From positions 3,782,001-3,846,000 of the forward strand of contig OZ251994.1 in the NCBI GenBank assembly GCA_965246925.1: a DNA stretch of 64,000 nt, given 5' to 3'. Source of the stretch: JANPPS01 sp965246925 (GTDB taxonomy: Bacteria > Pseudomonadota > Alphaproteobacteria > Acetobacterales > Acetobacteraceae). Made by a program: the position numbers and the translations under genes. Position 1 is the stretch's first letter. Each line of letters begins with the position of its first letter. Positions 1 to 10,809 of the stretch are shown one piece after another. The notes below the pieces were generated by a model. That model saw only the letters and a program-made list of their open reading frames with translations, was not told the DNA's origin and did not search any database.

Positions 1-68
1 TCCTCGGCAATGCAGACGAAGGCACGCAGCAGGTCGGGATCGAGCGTCGGGTGCATGGGTATCAGCAT
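1..68 (-). CDS. LysR-family transcriptional regulator, N-terminal fragment cut by window edge
   Basis: Only the first 22 codons are inside the window. Read from the minus strand they give MLIPMHPTLDPDLLRAFVCIAE, which matches the start of the LysR helix-turn-helix (LDxDLLRxFVxVAE). A second in-frame ATG at 56 could also be the start. The gene is divergent from the DUF1127 gene at 152, an arrangement common in alphaproteobacteria, where the regulator may act on the shared intergenic region. The effector and target are not visible. The call rests on a short stretch, but the motif is characteristic. Confidence 0.7.
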   Translation of the reverse strand, partial: MLIPMHPTLDPDLLRAFVCIAE

Positions 69-151
69 ATCTGATGCGTCACATTCGTGCAATTCGTTTC
101 CATGATGCGGGGCGGGGGTTCATGGTGCGGCTATCAACCCAGGAGCCCATC

Positions 152-373
152 ATGTCCGCCACCCTGTTCCGCCTGCCCTACGCCCCCCAGACCCGCCCGA
201 GCCTCGCCGGCCGGACGTGGGCTTGGCTGGTGCTGGTCAAGCGCACGCAGGACAGCCGCCGCGCCCTGGCGCAGATGGACGCCCGCATGCTGGCCGACAT
301 CGGCGTAAGCCGCGCCACCGCCCAATCCGAAGCCGCCCGCCCAGCCTGGGACTGCTCCGAAGCCGCGTTCTAA
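152..373 (+). CDS. DUF1127 domain protein (YjiS-like)
   Basis: This 73-residue protein has an N-terminal linker and then the DUF1127 pattern: a WLVLVKRTQDSRRALAQMD helix followed by ARMLADIGVSRATAQSEA. That DxRxLxDIGxSR core defines the family. The ATG at 152 is preceded by AGGAG at 141-145, so it is preferred to the longer ORF starting at 74. DUF1127 proteins are small arginine-rich proteins; several have been linked to RNA binding and phosphate or carbon metabolism in alphaproteobacteria. The role here is unknown. The divergent LysR gene at the window edge is a plausible regulator. Confidence 0.85.
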   Translation: MSATLFRLPYAPQTRPSLAGRTWAWLVLVKRTQDSRRALAQMDARMLADIGVSRATAQSEAARPAWDCSEAAF

Positions 374-499
374 TCTGTCCGAACCGCGACGGCAAAAGCG
401 GGGTAGAACGTCAGCACCCCAAAAGCGCCGAGGAGAAAGCCGTCACTTCACACATAGCCTGGCGGGCCGGAAGCGGACTGGTCGGTGTGGAGGGACATA

Positions 500-545
500 G
501 AGCACTTTCCGATTAGGCGGAATCGCCTGGTCGGAAATAGTGCTC
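500..545. repeat. Imperfect palindrome upstream of toxin-antitoxin pair
   Basis: The stretch folds on itself: GAGCACT at the left pairs with AGTGCTC at the right, TTCCGA pairs with TCGGAA, and an inner GGCG pairs with CGCC around a GAAT loop. No T-run follows, so it does not look like a simple intrinsic terminator. It looks like a dispersed palindromic unit. Confidence 0.6.
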
Positions 546-561
546 GCCAAAACCAAACAGC

Positions 562-601
562 TAGAGCGCGAACCGATCCACTTCGATCGGATTGCGCTCT
601 A
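562..601. repeat. Second palindrome, TAGAGCGC/GCGCTCTA type
   Basis: TAGAGCGC at 562-569 is the reverse complement of GCGCTCTA at 594-601, and the inner CCGATC and GATCGG also pair. The two palindromes lie 16 bp apart. The interval 374-661 holds nothing else that I can support apart from the presumed promoter of the downstream pair. Confidence 0.6.
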
Positions 602-661
602 AACTACGAATACCTGACGGTTGCGCTGGAAACGCGGTGGACGATAGCCTATAATTTGGGC

Positions 662-856
662 ATGACGGATGGTTCTGACCACAAACAAACTGGCATCGAA
701 TGGCGAGATAGTCTTGCTCGAAGTAAGGCTCAGATTGCCTTGGGCGAGAGCGTACCGTTGCTGGCGATCCTTGATCGGCTGAGGACCTCCGCCGAGCGTC
801 TCGAAGCTGAGCAGGGTGTGACAGCGGACGGTGAGAAGGTAATTGCCAGCCGTTGA
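662..856 (+). CDS. Putative antitoxin of ParE-type toxin-antitoxin pair
   Basis: This 64-residue acidic and helical protein contains EWRDSLARSKAQIALGESVPLLAILDRLRTSAERLEAE. Small proteins of this type are often found directly upstream of ParE-like toxins. The assignment rests on position and general composition; no DNA-binding fold is certain from the sequence. ATG at 662 is chosen because everything upstream in the longer ORF (from 485) runs through the palindromes. Its stop overlaps the toxin start, which suggests translational coupling. Confidence 0.6.
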   Translation: MTDGSDHKQTGIEWRDSLARSKAQIALGESVPLLAILDRLRTSAERLEAEQGVTADGEKVIASR

Positions 857-1149
857 TCACGCTCACCCCGGAAGCGAGCGCCCAAGTCTTAGCCCTCGAG
901 CGCTTCTATGTTGACAGGCACCGGCCGCAAGCCCTGCGCAATCTTGGCCACGCATTGGCCGAGGCAAGCCTCATCATCACGAACGCTCCAGAAGGTGGGA
1001 TGCCGGCACCTCGACCCTACCCCACTCTCGCCGAACTCGGGTTCCTCTGGCTGAAACGCTGCCGCTATTGGATCGCCTATGATCCCAAAGCACTGATTAT
1101 TGCAGGGGTGTTTTTCGAGACGGACGATATCCCAAACCGACTACGCTGA
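853..1149 (+). CDS. RelE/ParE-family toxin
   Basis: The 98-residue protein has the ParE-like layout: an N-terminal helix (LERFYVDRHRPQALRNL) followed by a strand-rich half with YWIAYDPKALIIAGVFFETDDIPNRL. The last segment is typical of ParE toxins that poison gyrase. The only good start is TTG at 853, which overlaps the antitoxin stop by 4 nt (TTGA). Family members either inhibit gyrase or cleave mRNA on the ribosome; which applies here cannot be decided. No second copy of the pair is seen in the window. Confidence 0.75.
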   Translation: MITLTPEASAQVLALERFYVDRHRPQALRNLGHALAEASLIITNAPEGGMPAPRPYPTLAELGFLWLKRCRYWIAYDPKALIIAGVFFETDDIPNRLR

Positions 1150-1802
1150 ACCGGGGCAAGTGAAGCATTCGACTGGAGGGTGGGGCCGATTTCAGACCGG
1201 CGGCTTTGGGGTGCCCGTGGCCGAAAAGCAGACATAAGCGCCTTCGGCTCGGCGCCGGCCACATCGCGGATCTTTCGCATTCGCGGCTCACGGCGCTTCT
1301 TAACCAAGTCCTCGAACGACATCGCGTTTACGACGATCCGGAACGCAAGATATTTTCGGATGGTGTCGTTAGGCGCGAGTTTTATCATCTCGCCGTATTA
1401 TCATCTCGCCGTATAGGATGGAGCTCTGCTCAATAAATGTCTTTTTCAGATCGAGGTTCGTCGTCACTTGGTAGTTCCTTCCAGGTTGCCCCCTTCTGAA
1501 GATCCATGGCGGCCGTCATTATGTATTGTAGCAAACGTAGCCCTACCAAACCGGGTTCATGACTTTTGGACAGCTTTTGCCCAGGCTACAACGCGCCGGC
1601 ATGTCCGCTTTCTGCATGCACGAGTTGCAACCTGCATGACCGACATGGGCGCGCAGCCGTCGGCTTAACGGATAAAAAACGTGCGCTTCCGGACACATCG
1701 CTCATCCGCCAAACAACCGACCTAAGGTCGAAACCGACGGACCGGCTCCGCTGAATGCATCTTCGGCGCCGCTACTACCGGACCCCCATCACCCCGCCGC
1801 CA
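1150..1802. other. Gene-poor interval with 16-bp tandem duplication
   Basis: No ORF in this 650-bp interval has a convincing family signature or start. The minus strand has a 103-codon ORF (1077-1388) that overlaps the toxin gene and resembles nothing known. The only clear structure is a perfect tandem duplication of TTATCATCTCGCCGTA at 1382-1397 and 1398-1413. A short CGACCT/AGGTCG palindrome near 1720 might be part of a terminator for gcvP, but it lacks a T-run. Base composition is lower in G+C than the flanking genes, which suggests decayed or acquired DNA. Confidence 0.4.
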
Positions 1803-4648
<2,846 letters not shown>

Positions 4649-4649
<1 letters not shown>

Positions 4650-5026
4650 CAAAGCGTCTCCAGCAGCGCGTCGTAGTCGGACTCGTCCATCAGCGCCTCG
4701 AACGCGTCGGGGTCGGCCGGCTCCATGCGGAAGAACCAGGCCTCGTCGGCGGCGGCCCGGTTCACCATCGCGGGCTCGTCCACCACCAGCTCGTTCGCCT
4801 CCGTGATGCGCCCGGCCAGCGGCGCATACACGTCACTCGCCGCCTTCACGCTCTCCACCACGGCGATGCTCTCGCCTTCCACGACCTCCCGCCCCGCCTC
4901 CGGCAACTCGACGAACACGATGTCGCCCAGCGCCTCCTGCGCGTGGTCGGTGATCCCCACCGTGACCGTGCCGTCCGCCTCGAGGCGCACCCACTCATGG
5001 TCCTTGGTGAACCGGGTCTCGGACAT
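4649..5026 (-). CDS. gcvH: Glycine cleavage system H protein
   Basis: GcvH is the lipoyl carrier that shuttles the aminomethyl group between the P, T and L proteins. The 125 residues match family length. The ESVKAASDVYAPLAG segment contains the lipoyl-accepting lysine at residue 61. The start ATG has GGAG 8 nt upstream. The gene begins 9 nt after the gcvT stop and its own stop overlaps the gcvP start, so the three genes are probably co-translated. The L protein (dihydrolipoamide dehydrogenase) is not in the window. Confidence 0.97.
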
Positions 5027-5035
5027 CGTGCTCTC

Positions 5036-6163
5036 CTACTTCGTGTAATGGTGCGGAACGAACGGCAGGCTCACGACCTGCGCCGGCAGGGTCTGGCCGC
5101 GGATACTGAGCCCGAGTGCCGTGCCCGGCGCCGACACGTCGCGGCGCACGTAGCCCATGGCGATCGGCACCCCCAGCGTCGGCGAAAACCCGCCGGACGT
5201 CACGCCGCCCGCATCCGTCTCACCCGCGATGATTCGCGTCAGCGGACGCGCTGGCGCCTTCCCGTCCGGACGCAGCCCCACGCGCAACCGATGCGGACCG
5301 TTGGCCAGCTGATCCTGGATCACCACCGCCCCCGGGAACCCGCCCTCCGCCCGGCGCCGCTTGCCGATCGCCCAGGCCAGGTTCGCCTCCACCGGCGTCG
5401 TCAGTTCGTCGATATCGGAGCCATACAGGCACAGCCCCGCCTCGAGCCGCAGGCTGTCCCGCGCCCCCAGCCCCGCCGGCATCACGCCGGGTTGGGCCAG
5501 CAGATGCGTGGCCAGCGCCTCCGCATCGGCCGCCAGCACCGAGATCTCGAACCCGTCCTCCCCGGTATAGCCGGACCGGCTAATCCAGACCGGAAAGCCG
5601 GACACCGTGGTTTCCACCACCCCCATGAAGCCCAGCGCCGCCGCCTCCGGGCAGAACGGCGCCATGATCCCAGCCGCCGCCGGCCCCTGCAGCGCCAGCA
5701 GCGCCCGCTCGGGATGCTGATCCAGTTGCGCGCCATCGGCAAAGTGCAGAATGTGCAGCGCATCCGCCTGCTTCCGGCTGGCATTAGCAACAATGAGGAA
5801 GCGGTCGCCGAAATTGGCGACCATCAGGTCATCGAGGATGCCGCCCACGTCGTTGGTCAACAGCGTATATCGCTGCCGCCCCGGCTCGAGCGACAGGAAA
5901 TCGCCGGGCGTCATCCGCTCCAGCGCCGTGGCCGCCCCCGCGCCATGCAGGCTGAACTGGCCCATATGCGACACGTCGAACAGGCTCGCCGCCGTCCTCG
6001 TGTGCACATGCTCGGCCATCACCCCGGCCGGGTATTGCACCGGCATCTCATAGCCGGCGAACGGCACCATCTTGGCCCCCAGCCGGCGATGCAGCGCATC
6101 GAGGGGTGACAGCCGCAGCTCTTCGGCTTCGGACGCGATATTCAGGACGGGTTCGGTCAACAC
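5036..6163 (-). CDS. gcvT: Aminomethyltransferase (glycine cleavage T protein)
   Basis: GcvT releases ammonia from the aminomethyl-lipoyl group on GcvH and makes 5,10-methylene-tetrahydrofolate. The protein has 375 residues and shows the N-terminal folate-binding GcvT domain with MVPFAGYEMPVQYPAGVMAEH and FDVSHMGQFSLHG, the central EDGFEISVL segment and a C-terminal barrel with GYVRRDVSAPGT. The start is GTG at 6163, preceded by a GGGGAA stretch. It is the first gene after the riboswitch, so glycine level should set its expression and that of gcvH and gcvP. Confidence 0.96.
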   Translation of the reverse strand: MLTEPVLNIASEAEELRLSPLDALHRRLGAKMVPFAGYEMPVQYPAGVMAEHVHTRTAASLFDVSHMGQFSLHGAGAATALERMTPGDFLSLEPGRQRYTLLTNDVGGILDDLMVANFGDRFLIVANASRKQADALHILHFADGAQLDQHPERALLALQGPAAAGIMAPFCPEAAALGFMGVVETTVSGFPVWISRSGYTGEDGFEISVLAADAEALATHLLAQPGVMPAGLGARDSLRLEAGLCLYGSDIDELTTPVEANLAWAIGKRRRAEGGFPGAVVIQDQLANGPHRLRVGLRPDGKAPARPLTRIIAGETDAGGVTSGGFSPTLGVPIAMGYVRRDVSAPGTALGLSIRGQTLPAQVVSLPFVPHHYTK

Positions 6164-6212
6164 GGTTCCCCAAGCTTAGGCCGCCCGCCAGCGTATGCCA
6201 GCAGGAACGACC

Positions 6213-6412
6213 CCCCTCTGTCCGGGATACCTGAGAGATTCGGCACCCTCCCTGGCTGCCTTACTCCGTCGGTGCGGGAGGATCGCTCCCGTCTTTCCAG
6301 AGGTCCTATTCCTTACCGCGGTCCTGGGTGCCTGAGCGTTTCCGGGGGCCGGTTGCGCCTTCGGCGGCCAACGCCCTTCGAGGGGCGCCAACACTCTCCC
6401 GCGGGGGAAGGT
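6213..6412 (-). promoter_or_regulatory. Tandem glycine riboswitch
   Basis: On the minus strand two aptamer-like units follow each other. The first (about 6412-6315) holds GCGGGAGAGTGTTGG, GCCGAAGGCGCAA and GCTCAGGCACCCAGGAC. The second (about 6298-6213) holds ACGGGAGCGATC, CACCGACGGAGTAA and CTCTCAGGTATCCCGGACAG. The GCCGAAGG-type and CTCAGG...GGACAG-type blocks are the conserved glycine-aptamer cores. The second unit ends about 50 nt before the gcvT start, a normal position for an ON switch of glycine cleavage. The boundaries are by eye. Confidence 0.93.
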
Positions 6413-6630
6413 CCGAACCGCCTCACAATGGCCCCTCCGCCCCGGCCCGGCAAGCCACCTGCTTGTCATAAAGCCAAACAAGCGGCCGAGCGGCCCCTGT
6501 TAGCCCTGAGCCCAACGAAGGGCGGCACAACCAAACCGCCTTCCGACCCGGGTTAATCAAAACTTGACCTTCCGTGCTCCTATCGCTTGTGCGATGCAGC
6601 ACCCGTCACAAAAGGCGGACGCGGTGTATC

Positions 6631-8046
6631 ATGATCGATACGTTGATCGAAGAAATGAACGCGGGCTACCCTTTGCACGACCAGGCCGGGGCGCTCGTCA
6701 ACGAGTTGAAGCCTCTGCTGGACGGCATCCGCGCAACTCTGGAGCAGCTCGAGCAAGCGCAGCGGCGAACTGGCGGAAGCCAAACCCTACGAGTCCCGAG
6801 CTTAGCTGCCGATCAAGTCGAAACGCTCCTGGGCCAAGGCACGATCGAGAAAATCGCGGAACGGCTGCACCTGGCCCCGGCCGCCGCCGCCGCCGCTGCC
6901 GCCTATGCACTGCCGCGGCTCGCACAGCTATTCGCGCCTGGCGAACTGCCGGCCCCGGCGCCGAGCATTGCCCCCGAAAATCCCGCGCCGATCACGGCCG
7001 AGCCGGTCGCATCGCCGCATCCCGCGGCGCCCGCACCGGCACGGAGGCTGGGCTGGCTCCTTCCGGTCTTACTGGTGCTGGCTTTAGCCGGGCTGGTATG
7101 GCGCTGCACCTCCGGAACGGCCCCTCGCGCCCCCGCCCCAGCACCGGCCGCGCCAGCCGCTCAGATAGCGCCGGTTCCGGCGCCGGTTACGGTGGCGCAG
7201 GCGCCCGCCGTGCCGGCGCCTACGCCTACACCCCCGCCGCCCGCACCCGCAGCGCCCGCCGCCAACCGGCCGGCCCGCCTCTCGGTCAACGTCAGTAACG
7301 GCATCGCCACCTTTGGCGGGAAAGTCGGGACCGAGGAAGCGCGTGCCGCCGTTACCGCCGCCCTCGCCACCGCCTACGGCACCGGACGCACCCAGGGCAA
7401 CATCACGCTCGACCCCACGGTGGCCGCCCCGGCATGGCTACCCTCGCTCGGCACCATCCTAGCCCCGCTCCGGGCCAACGGCAGCCGGGCCTTGTTCGAC
7501 GGCAACACCGTCCAGGTCGGCGGCGCAATCCCCACCACGGACCGTGACCGGATCATCGGCACCGTGCGCGGCGTGCTGGGCGCCACAGGCACGGCCGGAC
7601 CGCTGCCGGCCGGGGTGGCCGACTTTGCCGCCGACGCCAACCGGGTCGCCCAAGCCCGGCTGGCCACGCTTCGGCAGGGCTTCTCTGCCCAGGAACTCGC
7701 CGCCATCCTCAACCTCACCACCATCAACTTCGCCAACCGCAGCGCAACCGTGCCCGGCGCCGACCGCGAGCTGCTGGCCCAGGCCGCCGCCCGGCTTCGC
7801 ACCTTGCCCCCGGGCACGCGGGTCGAGATCGCCGGCTACACGGATGCAACCGGCTCACCCGCGGGCAACGAACGGTTATCGCAACGGCGCGCCGAGGCCG
7901 TGCGCAACGTCCTGATCCAGGACGGGACCCCAGCCGCCATGTTGACCGCACGGGGCTACGGCGCCGCCTCACCCGTCTCGCCCAACAGCACGGAAGAAGG
8001 CCGCCTGCAGAACCGCCGCATCGAATATCACGCGCTCCCGCGTTAA
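6631..8046 (+). CDS. YidB/DUF937-like, BON-like and OmpA-domain envelope protein (copy 1)
   Basis: The 471-residue protein reads in order as follows. Residues 1-110 resemble YidB/DUF937, with LAADQVETLLGQGTIEKIAERLHLAP. A single membrane segment lies near 141-161 (WLLPVLLVLALAGLVWRC). A Pro/Ala-rich linker is followed by two BON-like segments at about 215-345, and residues 365-470 form an OmpA peptidoglycan-binding domain with GYTDATGSPAGNERLSQRRAEAV and LQNRRIEY. The layout recalls mycobacterial OmpATb (membrane anchor, BON, OmpA). ATG at 6631 matches the N-terminus of the next gene, so it is preferred to 6574. A role linking inner membrane and cell wall is inference. Confidence 0.8.
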   Translation: MIDTLIEEMNAGYPLHDQAGALVNELKPLLDGIRATLEQLEQAQRRTGGSQTLRVPSLAADQVETLLGQGTIEKIAERLHLAPAAAAAAAAYALPRLAQLFAPGELPAPAPSIAPENPAPITAEPVASPHPAAPAPARRLGWLLPVLLVLALAGLVWRCTSGTAPRAPAPAPAAPAAQIAPVPAPVTVAQAPAVPAPTPTPPPPAPAAPAANRPARLSVNVSNGIATFGGKVGTEEARAAVTAALATAYGTGRTQGNITLDPTVAAPAWLPSLGTILAPLRANGSRALFDGNTVQVGGAIPTTDRDRIIGTVRGVLGATGTAGPLPAGVADFAADANRVAQARLATLRQGFSAQELAAILNLTTINFANRSATVPGADRELLAQAAARLRTLPPGTRVEIAGYTDATGSPAGNERLSQRRAEAVRNVLIQDGTPAAMLTARGYGAASPVSPNSTEEGRLQNRRIEYHALPR

Positions 8047-8118
8047 CCCGCGCTTACATCTAGAGCGTAAGCCAGCTTCGTGCGATGAAACCGCAACTAT
8101 AAAGGGCCGGTAAGCATC

Positions 8119-9660
8119 ATGTTTGAGACGCTGATTGATGAGATGAATGCCAACCTCCCGCTGCAGAACAAGGCGGCGGCGCTGGTCGAGGAACTAACCC
8201 ACTTGATCGGCGGCGACGGCGAGGCTTTTCTGGACCGCGCCCGCAATGCCGGGGCTGGCCCGGACGTGGCCAACTGGCTGGGTCAAGACAGCCAGCACCC
8301 CACCCTGCCCGCCGACGTGGCCGAACGGATCCTGGGCCAATCGACGGTCACCGCCATGGCCGGACGCCTCGGCCTGGTTCCTGCCGCGGTGACAGCAGGC
8401 GCCGGCTACGCGCTACCGCGTATGCTGCATGCCGCCATGCCCGGACGCACCGTGGCCGGCACGGCCCGCCCCATGACCGTCACCCCAACTGCGGCCGCCC
8501 CACGCTCACAAGGCATGCGCTGGCTGTTGCCAGTTGTCGCCACCCTGGGCGCCTGCGCCCTGATCTGGCGCTGCTCCGAAATGCGCAACCCGGTCACCGC
8601 GCCGCCAATCCCCACAGCAGCCCCGGCCGCGACCACGGAGCCTTCCTCCGCGCCTGTTCCTGCGCCTGTTCCCCCTTCCGTTCCCGCTCCGGCTGAGCCA
8701 CCCGCCGCTGCAGCACCGCTAGCGCCCGCTCCCGCCCCGGAACCCGCTCCCGCCCCGGCCCCCGCCCCCGAGCCCACGCCGGTCCCTCCGGCCGCCGAAT
8801 CCGCACCCGCCACCCCAGCCCCAGCCGCCACCCCGGCTCCAACCCCGGCCCCCGAGCCGGCCGCAACGCCGGCGCCCGAAACCCCCGCCCGGCTTTCCCT
8901 CAGCAATCATTCCGGCACTGTCACCTATGGCGGCGTGCTGAAGGATGAAACCGCGCGGGACGCCGCGGTCGCCGCCCTGGCCGGCGCATACGGTGCCGAC
9001 CACATTCGCGGCACCATCGCGGTCGACCCCTCGGCCAGCATGCCGTCCTGGCTCGGGCAGCTCACGGATGCGCTCGGCCTCTTGAAGAGCGAAGGCGTCC
9101 GAGCCCTATTCGAAGGCGGCGCTGCCAGCGTCGGCGGTGTCATTCCCGCCGATTCCCGGGAGCGCCTCACGACGGCCCTCGGTAGCCTGCTCGGCGGCGG
9201 CACGACGGTAGGCCCGCTATCCGCCGCCTCCCCGGTATTTGCCGCCGACGCCACCCGGGCGGCGCTCGCGCAGTTGGACGCTCTAGGCTCCACCTATACG
9301 GCCGCGGACGTCGCCACCGTGCTGAACGCCACCATCTTGAACTTCGCCACCGGCAGCAGCGCAATTTCCGAGCAAGACCAAGAGCTGCTGACCCAAGCCG
9401 CCGCCAAGCTACGCGGCCTACCGCCGGACAGTTTGATCGAGGTCGCGGGCTACACCGACAGCACCGGCGACGCCGACGCCAACGTGACCCTCTCGACCCG
9501 GCGTGCCGAGGCCGTCCGCGACCTGCTGGTGCAAAAAGGCGTGGACTCGGCGATGCTCACCGCCAAGGGCTACGGCGCCGCCGATCCCGCCGCCCCGAAC
9601 GACACCGAAGAAGGCCGCCTCCAAAACCGCCGCATCGAGTATCACGCCAGCGCCAAATAG
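8119..9660 (+). CDS. YidB/DUF937-like, BON-like and OmpA-domain envelope protein (copy 2)
   Basis: This 513-residue paralogue of the preceding gene shares MxxTLIxEMNAxxPLxxxAxALVxEL at the N-terminus. The YidB-like part is clearer here: NWLGQDSQHPTLPADVAERILG followed by TAMAGRLGLVPAAVTAG. A membrane segment lies near 133-153. A long Pro/Ala/Glu-rich linker covers about 155-260. BON-like segments occupy about 260-375, and the OmpA domain is at 405-512 with GYTDSTGDADANVTLSTRRAEAV. The 72-nt gap from copy 1 has no terminator, so the pair is probably co-transcribed. Linker length is the main difference between the copies. Function is not known. Confidence 0.8.
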   Translation: MFETLIDEMNANLPLQNKAAALVEELTHLIGGDGEAFLDRARNAGAGPDVANWLGQDSQHPTLPADVAERILGQSTVTAMAGRLGLVPAAVTAGAGYALPRMLHAAMPGRTVAGTARPMTVTPTAAAPRSQGMRWLLPVVATLGACALIWRCSEMRNPVTAPPIPTAAPAATTEPSSAPVPAPVPPSVPAPAEPPAAAAPLAPAPAPEPAPAPAPAPEPTPVPPAAESAPATPAPAATPAPTPAPEPAATPAPETPARLSLSNHSGTVTYGGVLKDETARDAAVAALAGAYGADHIRGTIAVDPSASMPSWLGQLTDALGLLKSEGVRALFEGGAASVGGVIPADSRERLTTALGSLLGGGTTVGPLSAASPVFAADATRAALAQLDALGSTYTAADVATVLNATILNFATGSSAISEQDQELLTQAAAKLRGLPPDSLIEVAGYTDSTGDADANVTLSTRRAEAVRDLLVQKGVDSAMLTAKGYGAADPAAPNDTEEGRLQNRRIEYHASAK

Positions 9661-9666
9661 CGTGGC

Positions 9667-10809
9667 CTAATAGCTACGCGGCATGCCCAGCACGTGCTCG
9701 CCCAGGTAGGACAGGATCAGGTTGGTGCTGAGGGGCGCCACCTGATACAGCCGGGTCTCGCGGAACTTGCGCTCGATGTCATACTCCTCGGCGAAACCGA
9801 ACCCGCCATGGGTCTGCACGCACGCCTCCGCCGCCGCCCAGCTCGCCTCCGCCGCCAGCAGCTTGCCCATGTTGGCCTCCTCGCCACACGGCTCGCCGGC
9901 GTCGAAGCGCGCCAACCCCTGCCGCACGATCGCCTCGGCGGCGCGCATCTGCGCATACGCTTTGGCGATCGGGAACTGCACGCCCTGATTGGCGCCGATC
10001 GGCCGGCCGAACAGCACCCGCTCCCGCGCATACGCCGTGCTGCGGGCGGTGAACCACTTGGCGTCGCCCACGCATTCGGCCGCGATCAGCAGCCGCTCGG
10101 CGTTCATGCCGTCCAGGATTTGCCGGAACCCGGCCCCCTCCTCCCCCACTAAGTTCTCCGCCGGCACCGGCATGTCGTCGAAGAACACCTCGCACGAATT
10201 ATGGTTCATCATCGTCCGGATCGGCCTGACCGTGAGGCCCGGCGCGTCCCGCATGTCGACGATGAACGTGCTGAGCCCCGCCGTCTTCTTCGCCACCTGC
10301 TCCCGCGGCGTGGTCCGCGCCAATAGCAGCATGAGGTCCGAATGCTCCGCCCGGCTGGTCCAGATCTTCTGCCCGTTCACGATATACCGGTCGCCCTCCC
10401 GCCGCGCCGTCGTGCGCAGCGCCGTCGTGTCCGTGCCGCTCGCGGGCTCCGTCACCCCAAACGCCTGGAGCCGCAGCGTCCCCGCGGCGATCGCCGGCAA
10501 ATAGCGCTGTTTCTGCGCCGGGCTGCCATGCCGGAGGATCGCACCCATGATATACATCTGCGCATGGCAGGCGGCGCCGTTGCAGCCCTGCGCATGGATC
10601 TCCTCCAAGATCGCCGCCGCCGCCGTAAGCGGCAGCCCCGCGCCGCCATACTCCTCCGGGATTAGCGCCCCGAGATACCCCGCCTCCGTCAGCGCCTGCA
10701 CGAACAGGGTGGGGTAGCCCCGGCACGCATCCAGCTCCCGCCAATACGCCCCGGGGAACCCGGCACACAGCTTCGCGACCTCCGCCCGCAGGTCGGCATT
10801 GGCGTCCAT
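9667..10809 (-). CDS. Acyl-CoA dehydrogenase family protein
   Basis: The protein of about 380 residues has the three-part acyl-CoA dehydrogenase fold: the LIPEEYGGAGLPLTAAAAILEEI helix, the FAD/substrate region TEPASGTDTTALRTTARR and GQKIWTSRAEHSDL, and the C-terminal QTHGGFGFAEEYDIERKFRETRLYQVAP. The usual C-terminal catalytic Glu position reads proline here. The likely base is instead the glutamate in DGMNAERLL, about residue 238, as in isovaleryl-CoA dehydrogenase. ATG at 10809 overlaps the upstream CoA-transferase stop (TGATG). The pairing suggests a small acyl-CoA catabolic unit; the substrate is unknown. Confidence 0.9.
   Translation of the reverse strand: MDANADLRAEVAKLCAGFPGAYWRELDACRGYPTLFVQALTEAGYLGALIPEEYGGAGLPLTAAAAILEEIHAQGCNGAACHAQMYIMGAILRHGSPAQKQRYLPAIAAGTLRLQAFGVTEPASGTDTTALRTTARREGDRYIVNGQKIWTSRAEHSDLMLLLARTTPREQVAKKTAGLSTFIVDMRDAPGLTVRPIRTMMNHNSCEVFFDDMPVPAENLVGEEGAGFRQILDGMNAERLLIAAECVGDAKWFTARSTAYARERVLFGRPIGANQGVQFPIAKAYAQMRAAEAIVRQGLARFDAGEPCGEEANMGKLLAAEASWAAAEACVQTHGGFGFAEEYDIERKFRETRLYQVAPLSTNLILSYLGEHVLGMPRSY

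Noticed and set aside
1206..1436. Short ORFs on both strands as gene remnants
   Set aside because: No family signature, no ribosome-binding site and frames that overlap the tandem duplication.
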